A stretch of 64,000 bases of DNA from Candidatus Ruthia magnifica str. Cm (Calyptogena magnifica) (GTDB lineage: Bacteria > Pseudomonadota > Gammaproteobacteria > PS1 > Pseudothioglobaceae): assembly GCF_000015105.1 (NCBI RefSeq), contig NC_008610.1, forward strand, positions 62,001 through 126,000. Direction: 5' to 3'. The position numbers and the translations under genes are program-made. Of this stretch, positions 1-9,362 are shown in pieces. Position 1 is the first letter of the stretch; each line of letters begins with the position of its first letter. The notes under the pieces are model-generated. The model had not been told where the DNA came from, ran no database searches, and was given only the letters and a program-made list of their open reading frames with translations.

Positions 1-489
1 ATTAAGCTTGCCTCTCGTTTAACTGGTTGGAGATTAAATGTGATGTCAACAACTCAAGCTGATGAAAAACAAGCACAGGAAACGTTAAAAATTAGCGATA
101 AACTTGCCGACCAATTAGGCGTTGATTCTGAAGTGGCAGGCGTGTTAATTGAAGAAGGGTTTGGTAGTGTGGGTGAGTTGGTTGATGCAGATGCACAAGT
201 ATTAGAAAACATAGAAGAGTTTGACGCATCAATGGTTGAAGAACTTCAAGAGCGCGCATCAGATGCACAATTAGTGCAGGCTTTGGGAGATGCTGAGGCT
301 TCTGAGCTACTAATGAGTGTTGAAGGAGTTGGTGAGGACTTGGCAAGTGCATTAATTGAAGCAGATATTGTTACTGTTGATGACTTGGCAGAGTTGTCTA
401 TTGATGACTTGCTCGATATTCAAAACATGGATACTGAAATAGCATCTAGTGTTATCATGATTGCAAGAGAAAATGAAGGATGGTTTTAA
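1..489 (+). CDS. nusA: Transcription termination/antitermination factor NusA, C-terminal part (5' truncated by window)
   Basis: The reading frame is open from base 1 and begins inside the last KH RNA-binding domain (LASRLTGWRLNVMS), so an ATG/GTG near base 40 is internal and not the gene start. The remainder is an acidic tail with two helix-hairpin-helix style repeats (VAGVLIEEGFGSVGELV and LASALIEADIVTVDDLAEL), as in the AR1/AR2 repeats of gammaproteobacterial NusA. NusA binds RNA polymerase and modulates pausing, termination and antitermination. It is followed by infB, rbfA and truB in the usual nusA-infB operon order. The partial nature comes from the window edge only. Confidence 0.95.
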   Translation: MKLASRLTGWRLNVMSTTQADEKQAQETLKISDKLADQLGVDSEVAGVLIEEGFGSVGELVDADAQVLENIEEFDASMVEELQERASDAQLVQALGDAEASELLMSVEGVGEDLASALIEADIVTVDDLAELSIDDLLDIQNMDTEIASSVIMIARENEGWF

Positions 490-545
490 TTTAGAGTTAG
501 AATTTATTTTAAGTTAATAATTTTAAAAAAATATAGGCAAAGCTT

Positions 546-2993
546 ATGGCACATACAGTTCAAACACTCTCTAAATTATTGAAAAAGACGCCTGATGAGG
601 TAATCACAATTCTGGCTAATGCTGGTGTTGATGGTAAAAATTCAGATTCTGCCATTTCAGCAGAAGAAAGAAAAATTTTGATGAGTAGCCTTTCAAAACG
701 TTCAAGTAGTAAATCTAGTATGTTTTCCTTTTCTAAGACTGGCATTAAGTCTAGTGCCAATTCAGCAAGTGGTGCCAAGGTGCAAGTTAAGAAAAAACGT
801 CTTACAAAGTCAGCTACAGCGACTGATGAACAGCCTGAAATCGCTGTTAATGAAGTCGCTCAAGCCGTTCAAGTTGCCTTGGATGCTGGTCGTGATGCAG
901 ATAAAAAATTATTAGCCCAAGATGCTAAACGCTTGGAGATGGTACGTTTGCAAAAAACTCAAGCAGAAGTGCTAAAAGCCCAGAAAAAAACTGTTAAACA
1001 GGCGCAAGCGCAAGAAATTGAGAAAAAAGCTGAAAAACCAAAAATGATAGATAAGTTCAAAGAAGATAAGAAACCTAAACGCTTACGCAATACACTTAAT
1101 GGCAATAATACTCGCAGGCAACTTCACGTTGCTAGACATAATCCAAATCGTAAACTAAAGAAAAAAGACAGAACACGCCTGTCACAAAAAGTACAAGAAG
1201 AGCAGGCGCAACACGCTTTCCAAAAACCTATTGAAAAAGTGGTTCACGAAATTGCTATTGCTGAAAATATTAAAGTAACCGAACTTGCACAAAAGATGGC
1301 TACTAAAGCTGGCGAAGTTCTTAAGGTGTTGATGGGTATGGGCGTTATGGCAACACTGAATGATGTGATTGACCAAGATACTGCCATGTTAGTTGTAGAA
1401 GAAATGGGACATAAAAGCATTGCTAGTGTTGAAGAAACCGTTGAAGATGTATTAATTGAGCAGTTAAAATCTAGTGGTAATGAAAAGGCCAGACCACCTG
1501 TTGTAACCATTATGGGACATGTTGATCATGGAAAAACCTCACTGCTTGATTATATTCGTCAAGCCAAAGTAACGCACGGTGAAGCTGGCGGTATTACGCA
1601 ACACATTGGCGCTTATCAAGTTCAGTCAAATGGTAATACCATTACTTTTATTGATACACCAGGGCATGCAGCGTTTTCTAAAATGCGCTCTCGTAGCGCT
1701 AATGCGACTGATATTGTTATTTTGGTGGTGGCTGCTGATGATGGTGTGATGCCACAAACGATTGAGTCTATCAAGCATGTACAAACCGCAGGTGTGCCAA
1801 TGATTGTTGCAATTAATAAGATAGATAAAGAAGGAATTGATATTGATAAAATTAAGCAAGTACTTTCAACGCATAATGTTATCTCTGAAGATTGGGGTGG
1901 CGATGTAATGATGATACCAGTATCAGCGTATACTGGAGAAGGCGTAGATGCTTTATTAGACGCAATCTCATTAACTGCTGAGGTTTTAGAATTTTCAGCT
2001 GTGATTAAAGCGTTAGCACGCGGTACTGTACTGGAAGCGCGTCTTGAAAAAGGCCGCGGCAAGGTTACTACTATTTTGGTACAATCTGGCACGTTGAATA
2101 AAGGTGATATCATGATTGCTGGGTTTGAATATGGAAAAGTGAAGCAAATTGTGGATGATAAAGGTAAAGTACTCAAATCAGCTACGCCGTCAATGCCTGT
2201 AGAGGTATTAGGTTTGTCTGGCGTTCCCAATTCTGGTGATGAAGTGTTAGTGGTGGATAGTGAACGTAAGGCTCGTGAAGTGGCTGATTTTAGAAAAGCT
2301 AAAAATCGTGAAGCGCAATTGCAAAAACAACAAGCATCGAAGATGGAAAACTTCCTAATGAAAATGGAGGAAAGCAATGTTTCAACCGTTAATGTATTGC
2401 TTAAAGCGGATGTTAGAGGTTCAGCGCAGGCATTGATTGAAGCCTTGGAAGGGTTGTCAACGGATGAAGCTAAAGTGAAAGTGGTGTCAAGTGGTGTTGG
2501 TGGCATTAACAATACTGACATTACATTAGCAGCAACTTCTAACGCTTTGGTACTTGGTTTTAATGTGCGTGCTGATGCTGTTGCACGTAAAACAGCTGAC
2601 AATGAAGGTGTTCGTATTGAATACTATTCAATTATTTATAACTTAATTGATGATGTTAAAACGATTATGAGTGGTTTACTTAGCCCTGAACTTAGTGAAA
2701 ATATTATTGGTATTGCCTCTGTTAAGAGTGTGTTCAGATCTCAAAAAATGGGTGATATTGCAGGGTGTATGGTTGAAGAGGGCGTGGTTAGACGTGACAG
2801 CCTAATCCGGGTATTGCGTGATAGTGTGGTTATTTTTGAAGGCTGGCTAGAATCACTAAGACGTTTTAAGGACAATGTTAATGAAGTGAAATCAGGTACT
2901 GAATGTGGTATTGGCGTCCTTAATTACACAGACATTCAACCGGGTGATCAAATAGAAGTTTTTGAACGTATTGAAAGAATACGTACACTTTAA
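546..2993 (+). CDS. infB: Translation initiation factor IF-2
   Basis: GTPase that brings initiator fMet-tRNA to the 30S subunit and promotes subunit joining. The 815-residue protein has the IF2_N domain at about 1-55, a lysine-rich charged linker at about 100-225, a second IF2_N-like segment near 230-280, then the G domain. G1 is GHVDHGKT at 324-331, G3 is DTPGH from 370 and G4 is NKID at 424-427. The C-terminal IF2 domains follow ([15 protein letters not shown] and the [16 protein letters not shown] region). Length is slightly below that of the E. coli alpha form. It lies 56 bases after nusA with no strong Shine-Dalgarno sequence. Intact. Confidence 0.98.
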   Translation: MAHTVQTLSKLLKKTPDEVITILANAGVDGKNSDSAISAEERKILMSSLSKRSSSKSSMFSFSKTGIKSSANSASGAKVQVKKKRLTKSATATDEQPEIAVNEVAQAVQVALDAGRDADKKLLAQDAKRLEMVRLQKTQAEVLKAQKKTVKQAQAQEIEKKAEKPKMIDKFKEDKKPKRLRNTLNGNNTRRQLHVARHNPNRKLKKKDRTRLSQKVQEEQAQHAFQKPIEKVVHEIAIAENIKVTELAQKMATKAGEVLKVLMGMGVMATLNDVIDQDTAMLVVEEMGHKSIASVEETVEDVLIEQLKSSGNEKARPPVVTIMGHVDHGKTSLLDYIRQAKVTHGEAGGITQHIGAYQVQSNGNTITFIDTPGHAAFSKMRSRSANATDIVILVVAADDGVMPQTIESIKHVQTAGVPMIVAINKIDKEGIDIDKIKQVLSTHNVISEDWGGDVMMIPVSAYTGEGVDALLDAISLTAEVLEFSAVIKALARGTVLEARLEKGRGKVTTILVQSGTLNKGDIMIAGFEYGKVKQIVDDKGKVLKSATPSMPVEVLGLSGVPNSGDEVLVVDSERKAREVADFRKAKNREAQLQKQQASKMENFLMKMEESNVSTVNVLLKADVRGSAQALIEALEGLSTDEAKVKVVSSGVGGINNTDITLAATSNALVLGFNVRADAVARKTADNEGVRIEYYSIIYNLIDDVKTIMSGLLSPELSENIIGIASVKSVFRSQKMGDIAGCMVEEGVVRRDSLIRVLRDSVVIFEGWLESLRRFKDNVNEVKSGTECGIGVLNYTDIQPGDQIEVFERIERIRTL

Positions 2994-3001
2994 TTGAGCT
3001 T

Positions 3002-3349
3002 TTGATACAAGTGTTAGAACAGACCTCTTATAGAGTTGAAAGAATTAGTGAACTAATTCGTCGTGAGTTAACGTTATTATTAAAAACCACTACCAAAGAT
3101 CCAAGGTTAAGTGGTGTGATGATTACTGATGTATTGGCAAGTCGTGATTTAAGCAGTGCTAAGGTTTTTTATACAGTCACTAAAGAAGATAGGACGGTAG
3201 TTGAACCTATACTTAGTAAAGCTAGTGGTTTTTTTCGTTCGCGTTTGTCAAAAACGTTAGACCTTCGCCACACACCTGCACTTGGATTTATCTTTGACTC
3301 TGCGTCTAATACAGGTGCAAGAATTGAACAACTACTGTCTAAACTTTAA
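3002..3349 (+). CDS. rbfA: Ribosome-binding factor A
   Basis: Small KH-fold protein needed for 30S maturation and 16S rRNA 5'-end processing. At 115 residues it has the family pattern RVERISELIRRELTLLL, then DPRLSGVMITDVLASRDL with AKVFYTV, and the C-terminal HTPALGFIFDSAS strand. It begins 8 bases after the infB stop. No ATG is available: TTG at 3002 or GTG at 3011 must start it, and both keep the conserved domain. It sits between infB and truB as in most gammaproteobacteria. The C-terminal extension seen in E. coli is missing. Confidence 0.93.
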   Translation: MIQVLEQTSYRVERISELIRRELTLLLKTTTKDPRLSGVMITDVLASRDLSSAKVFYTVTKEDRTVVEPILSKASGFFRSRLSKTLDLRHTPALGFIFDSASNTGARIEQLLSKL

Positions 3350-3373
3350 TGGACTATTGCGTTAGCTCATTTC

Positions 3374-4282
3374 ATGTCGAGACGTAATCCAAAAGGTAGA
3401 GACATTAATGGTATTGTTTTATTAGATAAAGATGTTGGTCTAAGCTCTAATGCCGCTCTACAAAAAGTAAAACGACTTTTTTTTGCAAAAAAGGCTGGGC
3501 ATACAGGCGCCCTAGACCCTTTAGCAAGTGGTATTTTGCCAATTTGTTTAGGCCAAGCGACTAAGATTGCACAATTTTTACTAGAGAATGATAAGAGTTA
3601 TTTTGTGCGTAGTAAGCTGGGGCAAATGACTGATACAGGTGATTGCGAAGGCAGTATTATCAAAACCCAATCTTTTGAGCATTTAAATGAGCGTGAGATT
3701 GTTAATACGGCTATAAGTTTTATAGGTGATATTTTGCAAATTCCACCTATGTATTCAGCACTCAAAAGAGACGGACATCCATTGTATAAACTTGCCAGAC
3801 AAGGTGTGGAGGTAAAAAGAGAATCGCGCCCAGTTACTATTCATAAAATGACTTATCTTGGTTATGCAAATGGCATACTTTCGCTTGAAATAACCTGCTC
3901 TAAAGGCACTTATATTCGTACTTTAATAGAAGATATTGGTAAAAAACTAGGTTGTGGTGCACATGTTGTTGAACTCAGACGCACAGGCTTTGCACATATT
4001 GACATCAGCCAAACTTTTAAATTTTCTGATCTTGAGGCACTAGCATTGGATAATTATCAAACACTGGATGATAAAATTCTTGCTAGTGAAGCTATGCTAC
4101 CAAATCTTGAAAACGTTTATTTGAGTGAAGCTCAAAGTGTGAATATCAAGTTTGGTAGAGAGATTCAAACAGATAAGCAAGGATTGTTTAAAGTGAAATT
4201 ATTTGATGAGAAAAAACAATTTTTTGGTATTGGAGAGTGTCAAGAAAATGGGACAATTGTACCAAAAAGGTTATTTATATGA
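3374..4282 (+). CDS. truB: tRNA pseudouridine(55) synthase TruB
   Basis: Makes pseudouridine 55 in the T-loop of tRNAs. The catalytic motif GHTGALDPLASGILPICLG lies near residues 41-60, with the aspartate as nucleophile. Other family blocks are PPMYSALKRDGHPLYKLAR and CSKGTYIRTLIEDIG. The 302-residue length is normal for the family, including the C-terminal TruB domain. It starts 24 bases after rbfA and is the last intact gene of the nusA operon. rpsO, which often follows truB, is absent; a degraded stretch follows instead. Confidence 0.97.
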   Translation: MSRRNPKGRDINGIVLLDKDVGLSSNAALQKVKRLFFAKKAGHTGALDPLASGILPICLGQATKIAQFLLENDKSYFVRSKLGQMTDTGDCEGSIIKTQSFEHLNEREIVNTAISFIGDILQIPPMYSALKRDGHPLYKLARQGVEVKRESRPVTIHKMTYLGYANGILSLEITCSKGTYIRTLIEDIGKKLGCGAHVVELRRTGFAHIDISQTFKFSDLEALALDNYQTLDDKILASEAMLPNLENVYLSEAQSVNIKFGREIQTDKQGLFKVKLFDEKKQFFGIGECQENGTIVPKRLFI

Positions 4283-4318
4283 GAAAAAAGCACCAGTTGT
4301 TATTTTTATAACAATTTA

Positions 4319-4720
4319 ATGCGCTCTATTAAGGACAATAAAAGCTTGCGTGAAAGTGTTTATAATCACGAACGAGTTTTTAATATTGTAGATGAGTACT
4401 TGATAAGCTGTCGATGTTTGGCTATTTTTGCTACTTAAAATGGGTGCGTATCGTTTTGTTATAGGATTCAATAATGAAGAGTTGAGTGTTACATCAATAT
4501 CAGTATTTGACCTGTTTAATACTGAGAATCATTTAGTAGATTATTTGTTAAAGCTTGACTATATTGATTTTAATAAAATTAACCTTTATGAAAAAGATAA
4601 GACCTTTGTCCTATTTTCAAAGGATTGGCAGTAGTTCTATATTGGATAGAAATCAAAAAATTCAGCAGCTAATTCATGAGGATGACTTGCATTTTATCTT
4701 GCAAAATATTTTATAATTAC
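4319..4720 (+). pseudogene. Frameshifted unrecognised protein-coding remnant
   Basis: Three open segments in different frames read like one broken protein. The first starts at ATG 4319 (MRSIKDNKSLRESVYNHERV) and ends with a stop near 4430. The second continues in another frame through MGAYRFVIGFNN to a stop at 4634. The third runs on with ILDRNQKIQQLIHEDDLHFI and ends at about 4716. The composition looks coding (hydrophobic and acidic alternation, no repeats), but I do not recognise the family. The 68-residue middle segment could be called a small gene on its own, but its neighbours in other frames argue for decay. The gap to purD (about 4720-4830) holds nothing else I can identify. Confidence 0.45.
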
Positions 4721-4844
4721 GCCTCTTGAGGGTTGTTATTTACACTCAATTATTATTAATTTGTTTAATTCAATCGTATTAATGTCGATTAATTACGATG
4801 GCATCGTGAGTTTTATCACATAAAAAATTTATTACGGAGTGCTT

Positions 4845-6116
4845 ATGAAAGTTTTAGTTATTGGTAGTGGTGGTCGTGAACATGCTTTTGCTTGGCAGTG
4901 TGCTAAATTTGATACAGTCAGTCAAGTATTTGTTGCCCCTGGTAATGCTGGTACACAGTTAGAAAATAAGTTGACTAATGTTGGTATTGCTGCAGAGGAT
5001 ATGGAAGGTTTAATTGCTTTTGTAAAAGTCAATAAAATTGATTTAACCATTGTTGGTCCTGAAGCGCCATTGGTAATAGGCGTGGTTGATCGTTTCCAAG
5101 AAGAGGATTTGGTAATTTTTGGACCAACTAAAGCGGCTTCACAACTTGAGGGTTCTAAGGCATTTTGTAAGTATTTTTTAGAACGTAATAATATTCCAAC
5201 AGCGTATTACGGCGTATTTACCAACGTAGATTCTGCCATTCAGTATGTTAAAAATAAAGGCACACCTATCGTCATTAAAGCTGATGGTTTGGCTACAGGT
5301 AAAGGTGTGATTATTGCTCATACGCAAGCTGAAGCCGAAGGTGTAATTATTAATATGTTACAAGACAATCGTTTTGGTGAAGCGGGTTCACGTGTAGTTA
5401 TTGAAGAGTTTTTGAGTGGCGAAGAAGCAAGTTTTATTGTGATGTGTGATGGTAAAAATGTTTTGCCAATGGCAACCTCACAAGACCATAAAACCCGTGA
5501 TAATGGCGATAAAGGCCCAAACACTGGTGGTATGGGTGCTTATTCTCCAGCGCCTATTGTTACCGATGAGATTTTTCAGACAATCATGACTAAAGTTATT
5601 TACCCAACTGTTGATGCAATGGCAGCAGAAGGAAATATCTACACAGGATTTTTATATGCAGGATTGATGATTGATCAAGATAATAATTTTAAAGTATTAG
5701 AATATAATTGTCGTTTTGGTGACCCTGAAACTCAGCCGATTATGATGCGTCTTAGATCTAATTTGGCAGACTTATGTTTATTAGCAACACAACAAAAATT
5801 AGACCAAGCAAGCATTGAGTGGGATGAACGCATTTGCCTTGGTGTAGTTTTAGCTGCAAAAGGCTATCCAAATGCTTACAATACTAGTGAATCAATTATT
5901 CTGCCAGAAAATAGTCAAGACGCTAAAGTTTTCCATGCAGGAACAAAGCTAGAAAATGGCAAGATCCTATCCAGTGGTGGGCGTGTTTTATGTGCGACAG
6001 CTTTGGGTGAAAGTATCTTAGATGCTAAAACTAAAGCCTACCAACTGGTGAAAAAAATCAATTGGAAGGGTGCTTATTATCGGGATGATATCGGTTTTAA
6101 AGCTGTTGATGGTTAG
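4845..6116 (+). CDS. purD: Phosphoribosylamine-glycine ligase (GAR synthetase)
   Basis: Second step of de novo purine synthesis: ATP-dependent joining of glycine to 5-phosphoribosylamine. The N-terminal GSGGREHAFAW motif, the ATP-grasp core (VIKADGLATGKGVIIAHT; EEFLSGEEASFIVMCDGKN; GPNTGGMGAYSPAP) and the metal-binding YNCRFGDPETQPI are all present. The 423-residue length is typical. ATG 4845 is chosen over the in-frame GTG 4839 because a good Shine-Dalgarno sequence (ACGGAG, 4834-4839) sits just ahead of it and overlaps the GTG. The gene is monocistronic here and is followed by a terminator-like hairpin. purH, its common partner, is not next to it. Confidence 0.97.
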   Translation: MKVLVIGSGGREHAFAWQCAKFDTVSQVFVAPGNAGTQLENKLTNVGIAAEDMEGLIAFVKVNKIDLTIVGPEAPLVIGVVDRFQEEDLVIFGPTKAASQLEGSKAFCKYFLERNNIPTAYYGVFTNVDSAIQYVKNKGTPIVIKADGLATGKGVIIAHTQAEAEGVIINMLQDNRFGEAGSRVVIEEFLSGEEASFIVMCDGKNVLPMATSQDHKTRDNGDKGPNTGGMGAYSPAPIVTDEIFQTIMTKVIYPTVDAMAAEGNIYTGFLYAGLMIDQDNNFKVLEYNCRFGDPETQPIMMRLRSNLADLCLLATQQKLDQASIEWDERICLGVVLAAKGYPNAYNTSESIILPENSQDAKVFHAGTKLENGKILSSGGRVLCATALGESILDAKTKAYQLVKKINWKGAYYRDDIGFKAVDG

Positions 6117-6121
6117 TAGAA

Positions 6122-6157
6122 AAATAAATGTTATTAAGCATAACATTTATTTTTTAT
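6122..6157 (+). terminator. Rho-independent-like terminator after purD
   Basis: A perfect 13-bp inverted repeat (AAATAAATGTTAT at 6122-6134 and its complement at 6140-6152) with a 5-base loop runs into a T-rich tail. The stem is almost all A/T with only one G-C pair, so it is weaker than a textbook terminator. Its position 5 bases past the purD stop supports the call. Confidence 0.6.
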
Positions 6158-6189
6158 TTGAATTCTTTTTAAGTGTGGAAGTTATCCTT

Positions 6190-6465
6190 TGAACACGTCT
6201 ATGTTAGATTGAAGAGAGTGTTAATAATTATTGTGGGTGTAGTTATTTTGTCAAATAATTTTGATTTGCCTGAATTGACCGATTCAAAAAATCTTAGTGA
6301 GAAAAAGTGTGAGATTTTGTGTATGCGTTGATTGTTTATTAATGCTAATGGGCGGTGTGTGAAGTAAGTGTGATTGAAATTGATAAAATTAATACTTTGC
6401 AAACCACTATGTTGGTTATGCATCGTACTGTTGAGTGTCTAAATATCAAGTATGGGTGGAAGGTT
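6190..6465 (+). pseudogene. rnhB: Ribonuclease HII gene remnant
   Basis: Conceptual translation across frames gives the middle of RNase HII: GVVILSNNFDLPELTDSKNL followed by SEKKCEIL, then after an in-frame stop and a shift, VIEIDKINTLQTTMLVMHRT and VECLNIKYGW. These match the family blocks LTDSKKLSEKKRE and EIDxINILQATxLAMxRAV. The N-terminal GxDExGRGPLAG block is damaged, and the C-terminal half with the other catalytic acids is deleted where the dolP 3' end begins. No intact frame remains. RNase HII removes ribonucleotides from DNA, so its loss leaves that job to other enzymes. The identification comes from eye-matching conserved blocks. Confidence 0.75.
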
Positions 6466-6471
6466 ATGGTA

Positions 6472-7230
6472 TTAGAATGCATATTCTGGTGAAAAATTTG
6501 TCGCTGTAGTATTGCTACTTAATGCTCTAATTTGTCGCTGTAAGTCAGCTTTTTTTGTCTCAAGGTCGACTTGTTGTTTTTCAAATTCAGCTTTACGTTT
6601 ATCTTCAAGTTCTTTAAGCTTATCACGTTCTATTTCAGCCTTTGGACGAGTTTTTAGATAATCAAATAACTTCACAACCTTGTAAGCACCTTTGGCTTTA
6701 GCAGCAGTTTTAGCAGCCATATTCGCTTCGCGCTTAGTTAAAGCGCCCATTAAATAAACCACCTGGTTTTCGGTCATTACCCGAACATGGATTGGATGAA
6801 ACACTTCTTGGTTTTGAAATAGAAACTCTACTTGTATGGTGATAGCTGAATCTTTGACTCGACTGATTAACCCGCTTGAAGGTCCGAGTTTGATTTCATT
6901 AAATATTTGTGAAATATTTGGTACTTGAAGTTGTGCTTGTTTGCTAGCATAAATGCGTATTTCTGGTGTTGACACTTCTCCAGTAATGAGCACTGTTTTG
7001 TTATAAACCATAAAATTAAGATGCACATCACTTAGTGTTGGATCTTCACTGTACCAGATTAATAGCCTAGAAGCAATAGTCTTATCATCTAGTATTTTTC
7101 CAATACTGCGTCTATCATTACTTATTGAAATTACTGAACTAACGGTTGAGGCGCCTTGAATGACTGGTGCACAACCTATTAGAAATAAAGAGTTTACTAT
7201 TAGAGATATTGATAGAATGATTTTTTTCAT
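6472..7230 (-). CDS. dolP: DolP-like outer-membrane lipoprotein with two BON domains and a C-terminal coiled coil
   Basis: Start is taken at ATG 7230, which gives a clean lipoprotein signal (MKKIILSISLIVNSLFLIGC, lipobox LIGC, Cys20); a longer frame from 7263 would only add an 11-residue leader. Two BON domains follow, one around VHLNFMVYNKTVLITGEVST and one around VRVMTENQVVYLMGALTKRE. E. coli DolP (YraP) has the same plan and supports outer-membrane integrity and lipoprotein quality control. This protein (252 residues) is longer because of a lysine/glutamate-rich coiled-coil tail of about 60 residues. It lies divergent to rsmI, as in E. coli, with a yraN remnant between them. The tail is unusual for the family. 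Confidence 0.85.
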   Translation of the reverse strand: MKKIILSISLIVNSLFLIGCAPVIQGASTVSSVISISNDRRSIGKILDDKTIASRLLIWYSEDPTLSDVHLNFMVYNKTVLITGEVSTPEIRIYASKQAQLQVPNISQIFNEIKLGPSSGLISRVKDSAITIQVEFLFQNQEVFHPIHVRVMTENQVVYLMGALTKREANMAAKTAAKAKGAYKVVKLFDYLKTRPKAEIERDKLKELEDKRKAEFEKQQVDLETKKADLQRQIRALSSNTTATNFSPEYAF

Positions 7231-7269
7231 GATGTTTAGTTTTCGAAAGCGTCTTTTATTCAAAAAATC

Positions 7270-7590
7270 TTAGGGTATTTTAAATTAGATTCTAATACTT
7301 GAGCAGATAATCTTAATATTTTTTTTGGTGTCTTTGTAAATATAATTTAGCAAATGTGAATTATATTTTCTTGCTTTTGAAAGCGGCCGTTTCTATCGCA
7401 GTACTAAAACGAATATTAGTACGATAACGAACTTCAGTTAAAAATTAGTGTTTGACCGATTTTATCAAGCATAATGATACCTGTTTTACCCAACGGGGTT
7501 AAATAATTTTTTTCAATGAGCTTAAGATGCTATGTTGGACAAATATGCCAATGCAATACTTTTTGTCTGATTAGCAATTTTTCTTTTAAA
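7270..7590 (-). pseudogene. yraN: YraN/UPF0102 nuclease-like gene remnant
   Basis: The minus strand between rsmI and dolP translates, across several frames, into the YraN family. An N-terminal TKSIALAYLSN piece is followed by LIFTEVRYRTNIRFSTAIE and TAAFKSKK, then AKLYLQRHQKK in another frame. These match the conserved blocks VFVEVRYR, ESItxxKQRKL and AxxYLQRH. In E. coli the order is rsmI, then divergent lpoA-yraN-diaA-dolP, so this remnant sits where expected and shows that the operon has collapsed to dolP alone. Several frameshifts and stops rule out function. Confidence 0.75.
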
Positions 7591-7597
7591 ACCGAAT

Positions 7598-8428
7598 ATG
7601 AACGGAACGCTTTATATTGTTGCCACACCAATTGGAAACCTAGATGATATCACTTTTAGGGCGATTGAAACGCTAAAAATAGTTGATATTATTTTGGCAG
7701 AGGATACACGTCATTCCAAACACTTGCTTAATCATTATGATATTACAACGTCTATGCGTGCTTTTCATGAGCATAATGAAAAACGTAAAACACCAGATGT
7801 AATCAATGAATTATTAGCAGGCAAACATATTGCATTGATTAGCGATGCAGGTACGCCACTTATTAGTGATCCAGGCTATATATTAGTGAGCGAGGCGAAA
7901 AAAGCAGACATTAACGTATCGCCAATTCCTGGTTCTAACGCAATGATTAGCGCAATTAGCGCATCAGGAATTGCCAGCGATAAATTTAGTTTTTTTGGTT
8001 TTTTACCCAGTAAGCAATCAGCACGTCTTAAGGTAATTCGCTCAATCGCCCATATCAATGAAGTGGCTATTTTTTATGAATCGCCCAAACGTATTCTTTC
8101 CTGTGCGCAAGATTTACAAGTAATACTAGGTAATGAACGTATTGTTTGCTTTGCCAAAGAGCTCACCAAGTTGTTTGAGACAATCAACACAAACACATTG
8201 CCAAAGTTGATTGATTATTTACAAGCGGATGATGCACATCAAAAAGGTGAATTTGTGATTCTTATTTCAGCAATGGATAAGGGTAATAAAATATCAGAAG
8301 AGGAGATATTGGACAAAATATTACCTATTTTGCTCGCTGAAATGGGTGCGGCAAAAGCTGCTAAACTTGTAGCTAAAATAACCGGTTTTGATAAAAAATA
8401 CTGCTATCAGCGTGCTATTGATTTTTAA
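7598..8428 (+). CDS. rsmI: 16S rRNA (cytidine(1402)-2'-O)-methyltransferase RsmI
   Basis: SAM-dependent methylation of C1402 in the ribosomal P site. The N-terminus LYIVATPIGNLDDITFRA, the AEDTRHSKHLL block, ISDAGTPLISDPGY near residues 85-100 and SPIPGSNAMISAISASG mark the tetrapyrrole-methylase fold of RsmI. The 276 residues are full length, including the short C-terminal domain. No obvious Shine-Dalgarno sequence precedes ATG 7598. It is divergent to dolP across the decayed yraN, and a ferredoxin remnant follows. A 7-bp inverted repeat (GTACTAA/TTAGTAC at about 7400-7421) lies inside the yraN remnant upstream. Confidence 0.97.
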   Translation: MNGTLYIVATPIGNLDDITFRAIETLKIVDIILAEDTRHSKHLLNHYDITTSMRAFHEHNEKRKTPDVINELLAGKHIALISDAGTPLISDPGYILVSEAKKADINVSPIPGSNAMISAISASGIASDKFSFFGFLPSKQSARLKVIRSIAHINEVAIFYESPKRILSCAQDLQVILGNERIVCFAKELTKLFETINTNTLPKLIDYLQADDAHQKGEFVILISAMDKGNKISEEEILDKILPILLAEMGAAKAAKLVAKITGFDKKYCYQRAIDF

Positions 8429-8451
8429 AGATTTTTTTGATAAACCTTTAT

Positions 8452-8719
8452 ATGCGGCATATTTTCTTTTGTAACAATATTTGTAAAAATGGTAAAACGT
8501 ATTGTATAGCTTAAATCTGAAGCGATACATAGTTACGTTAAGAATGAATGTCACCAAGAAGGCAATCTAGGTGAGAGTAAAATTAGTGTCAGTAAGTCGT
8601 GCCGCTTGAGACGTTGTGAATATGGTTGTATGGTGGCTGTTTACCCTGATAATGTTATTGATGAAGGGGATGTTAATAACACTATCACAGAACACCTAAT
8701 CAATCGTAATATTATTTAA
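8452..8719 (+). pseudogene. Thioredoxin-fold [2Fe-2S] ferredoxin remnant
   Basis: ATG 8452 opens MRHIFFCNNICKNGKTYC, matching the start of small (2Fe-2S) ferredoxins (HxFFCTNxR..GKACC). A stop follows, and the protein continues in a second frame: SYVKNECHQEGNLGESKI, SVSKSCRLRRCEYGCMVAVY, PDNVIDEGDVNN and ITEHLIN to a stop at 8717-8719. The second part matches the family blocks SGCLxRCExGPVxVVYP and IIEEHL. One frameshift and at least one stop separate the cysteine clusters, so a working cluster is unlikely. The identification is good; the function of this family is poorly defined. Confidence 0.75.
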
Positions 8720-8722
8720 AGA

Positions 8723-9328
8723 TTACAAATTGGTTAGTTTTTTATACAATTGGTTAGTTTTTTGGGTTAAGTCAGCAATATCTAGGTTATTTTCAATAAT
8801 ATCAATAGGTGTTTTGTTACATAATTCTAAGCGTAGTAAATGATTAATTTGCGTAGAAATCATACTTTTTGCTTCTTTTAGACTAATATCGTTACGAGCA
8901 ATTAATCTTTTTAATTGTTCTTCTTCATTACAACCAACAATGATTATCCTATCAAATAAATGAGTAAGGTTTTTTTCAGCTAATAACGGTATTTCAACCA
9001 CTACTAGTTTACTTTCTAGTTTTTTAATTTCAGTTTGCATACGCATTAATATTTCTGGATGCAACATTGTTTCAATCAATTGTTGATTAGATTTACTTTC
9101 TAATAAAAGCTCACGTAAAGCGCTACGATCAAGACTTTTATCAGCATTAAGAATGTCATTGCCAAAGTGTTTTATTAGCTTTTTAAGTACAAGCGTGTCA
9201 GGTTTGACAGCTTGGCGTGCAAGTTTGTCAAGGTTAATAACATCCACACCCAAGCCACTTAAGATTTGACTTACCCTTGACTTACCACAAGCAATACCAC
9301 CCGTTAGTGCTATTTTAATAATTGACAT
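8723..9328 (-). CDS. coaE: Dephospho-CoA kinase
   Basis: Last step of coenzyme A synthesis: phosphorylation of the 3'-OH of dephospho-CoA. The P-loop GGIACGKS (residues 10-17) opens the protein, followed by the DLARQ-type DKLARQAVKP motif and the HPEI block. The 201-residue length fits the family. It is transcribed toward the ferredoxin remnant, and its start faces the tRNA-Met promoter. Intact. Confidence 0.96.
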   Translation of the reverse strand: MSIIKIALTGGIACGKSRVSQILSGLGVDVINLDKLARQAVKPDTLVLKKLIKHFGNDILNADKSLDRSALRELLLESKSNQQLIETMLHPEILMRMQTEIKKLESKLVVVEIPLLAEKNLTHLFDRIIIVGCNEEEQLKRLIARNDISLKEAKSMISTQINHLLRLELCNKTPIDIIENNLDIADLTQKTNQLYKKLTNL

Positions 9329-9362
9329 AGTAATTGATTTTATTAATATTACGTCTTATCTG

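Noticed and set aside
1622-2602. A 326-residue minus-strand frame opposite infB
   Set aside because: Antisense of the conserved GTPase domain; serine- and threonine-rich shadow translation without any family.
7400-7421. GTACTAA/TTAGTAC inverted repeat as an operator for rsmI or dolP
   Set aside because: It lies within the readable yraN remnant, so it is more likely leftover coding sequence than a regulatory site.
7264-7597. RNase P RNA or another structured RNA upstream of rsmI
   Set aside because: None of the conserved RNase P RNA core sequence is present, and the stretch is explained by the yraN remnant.
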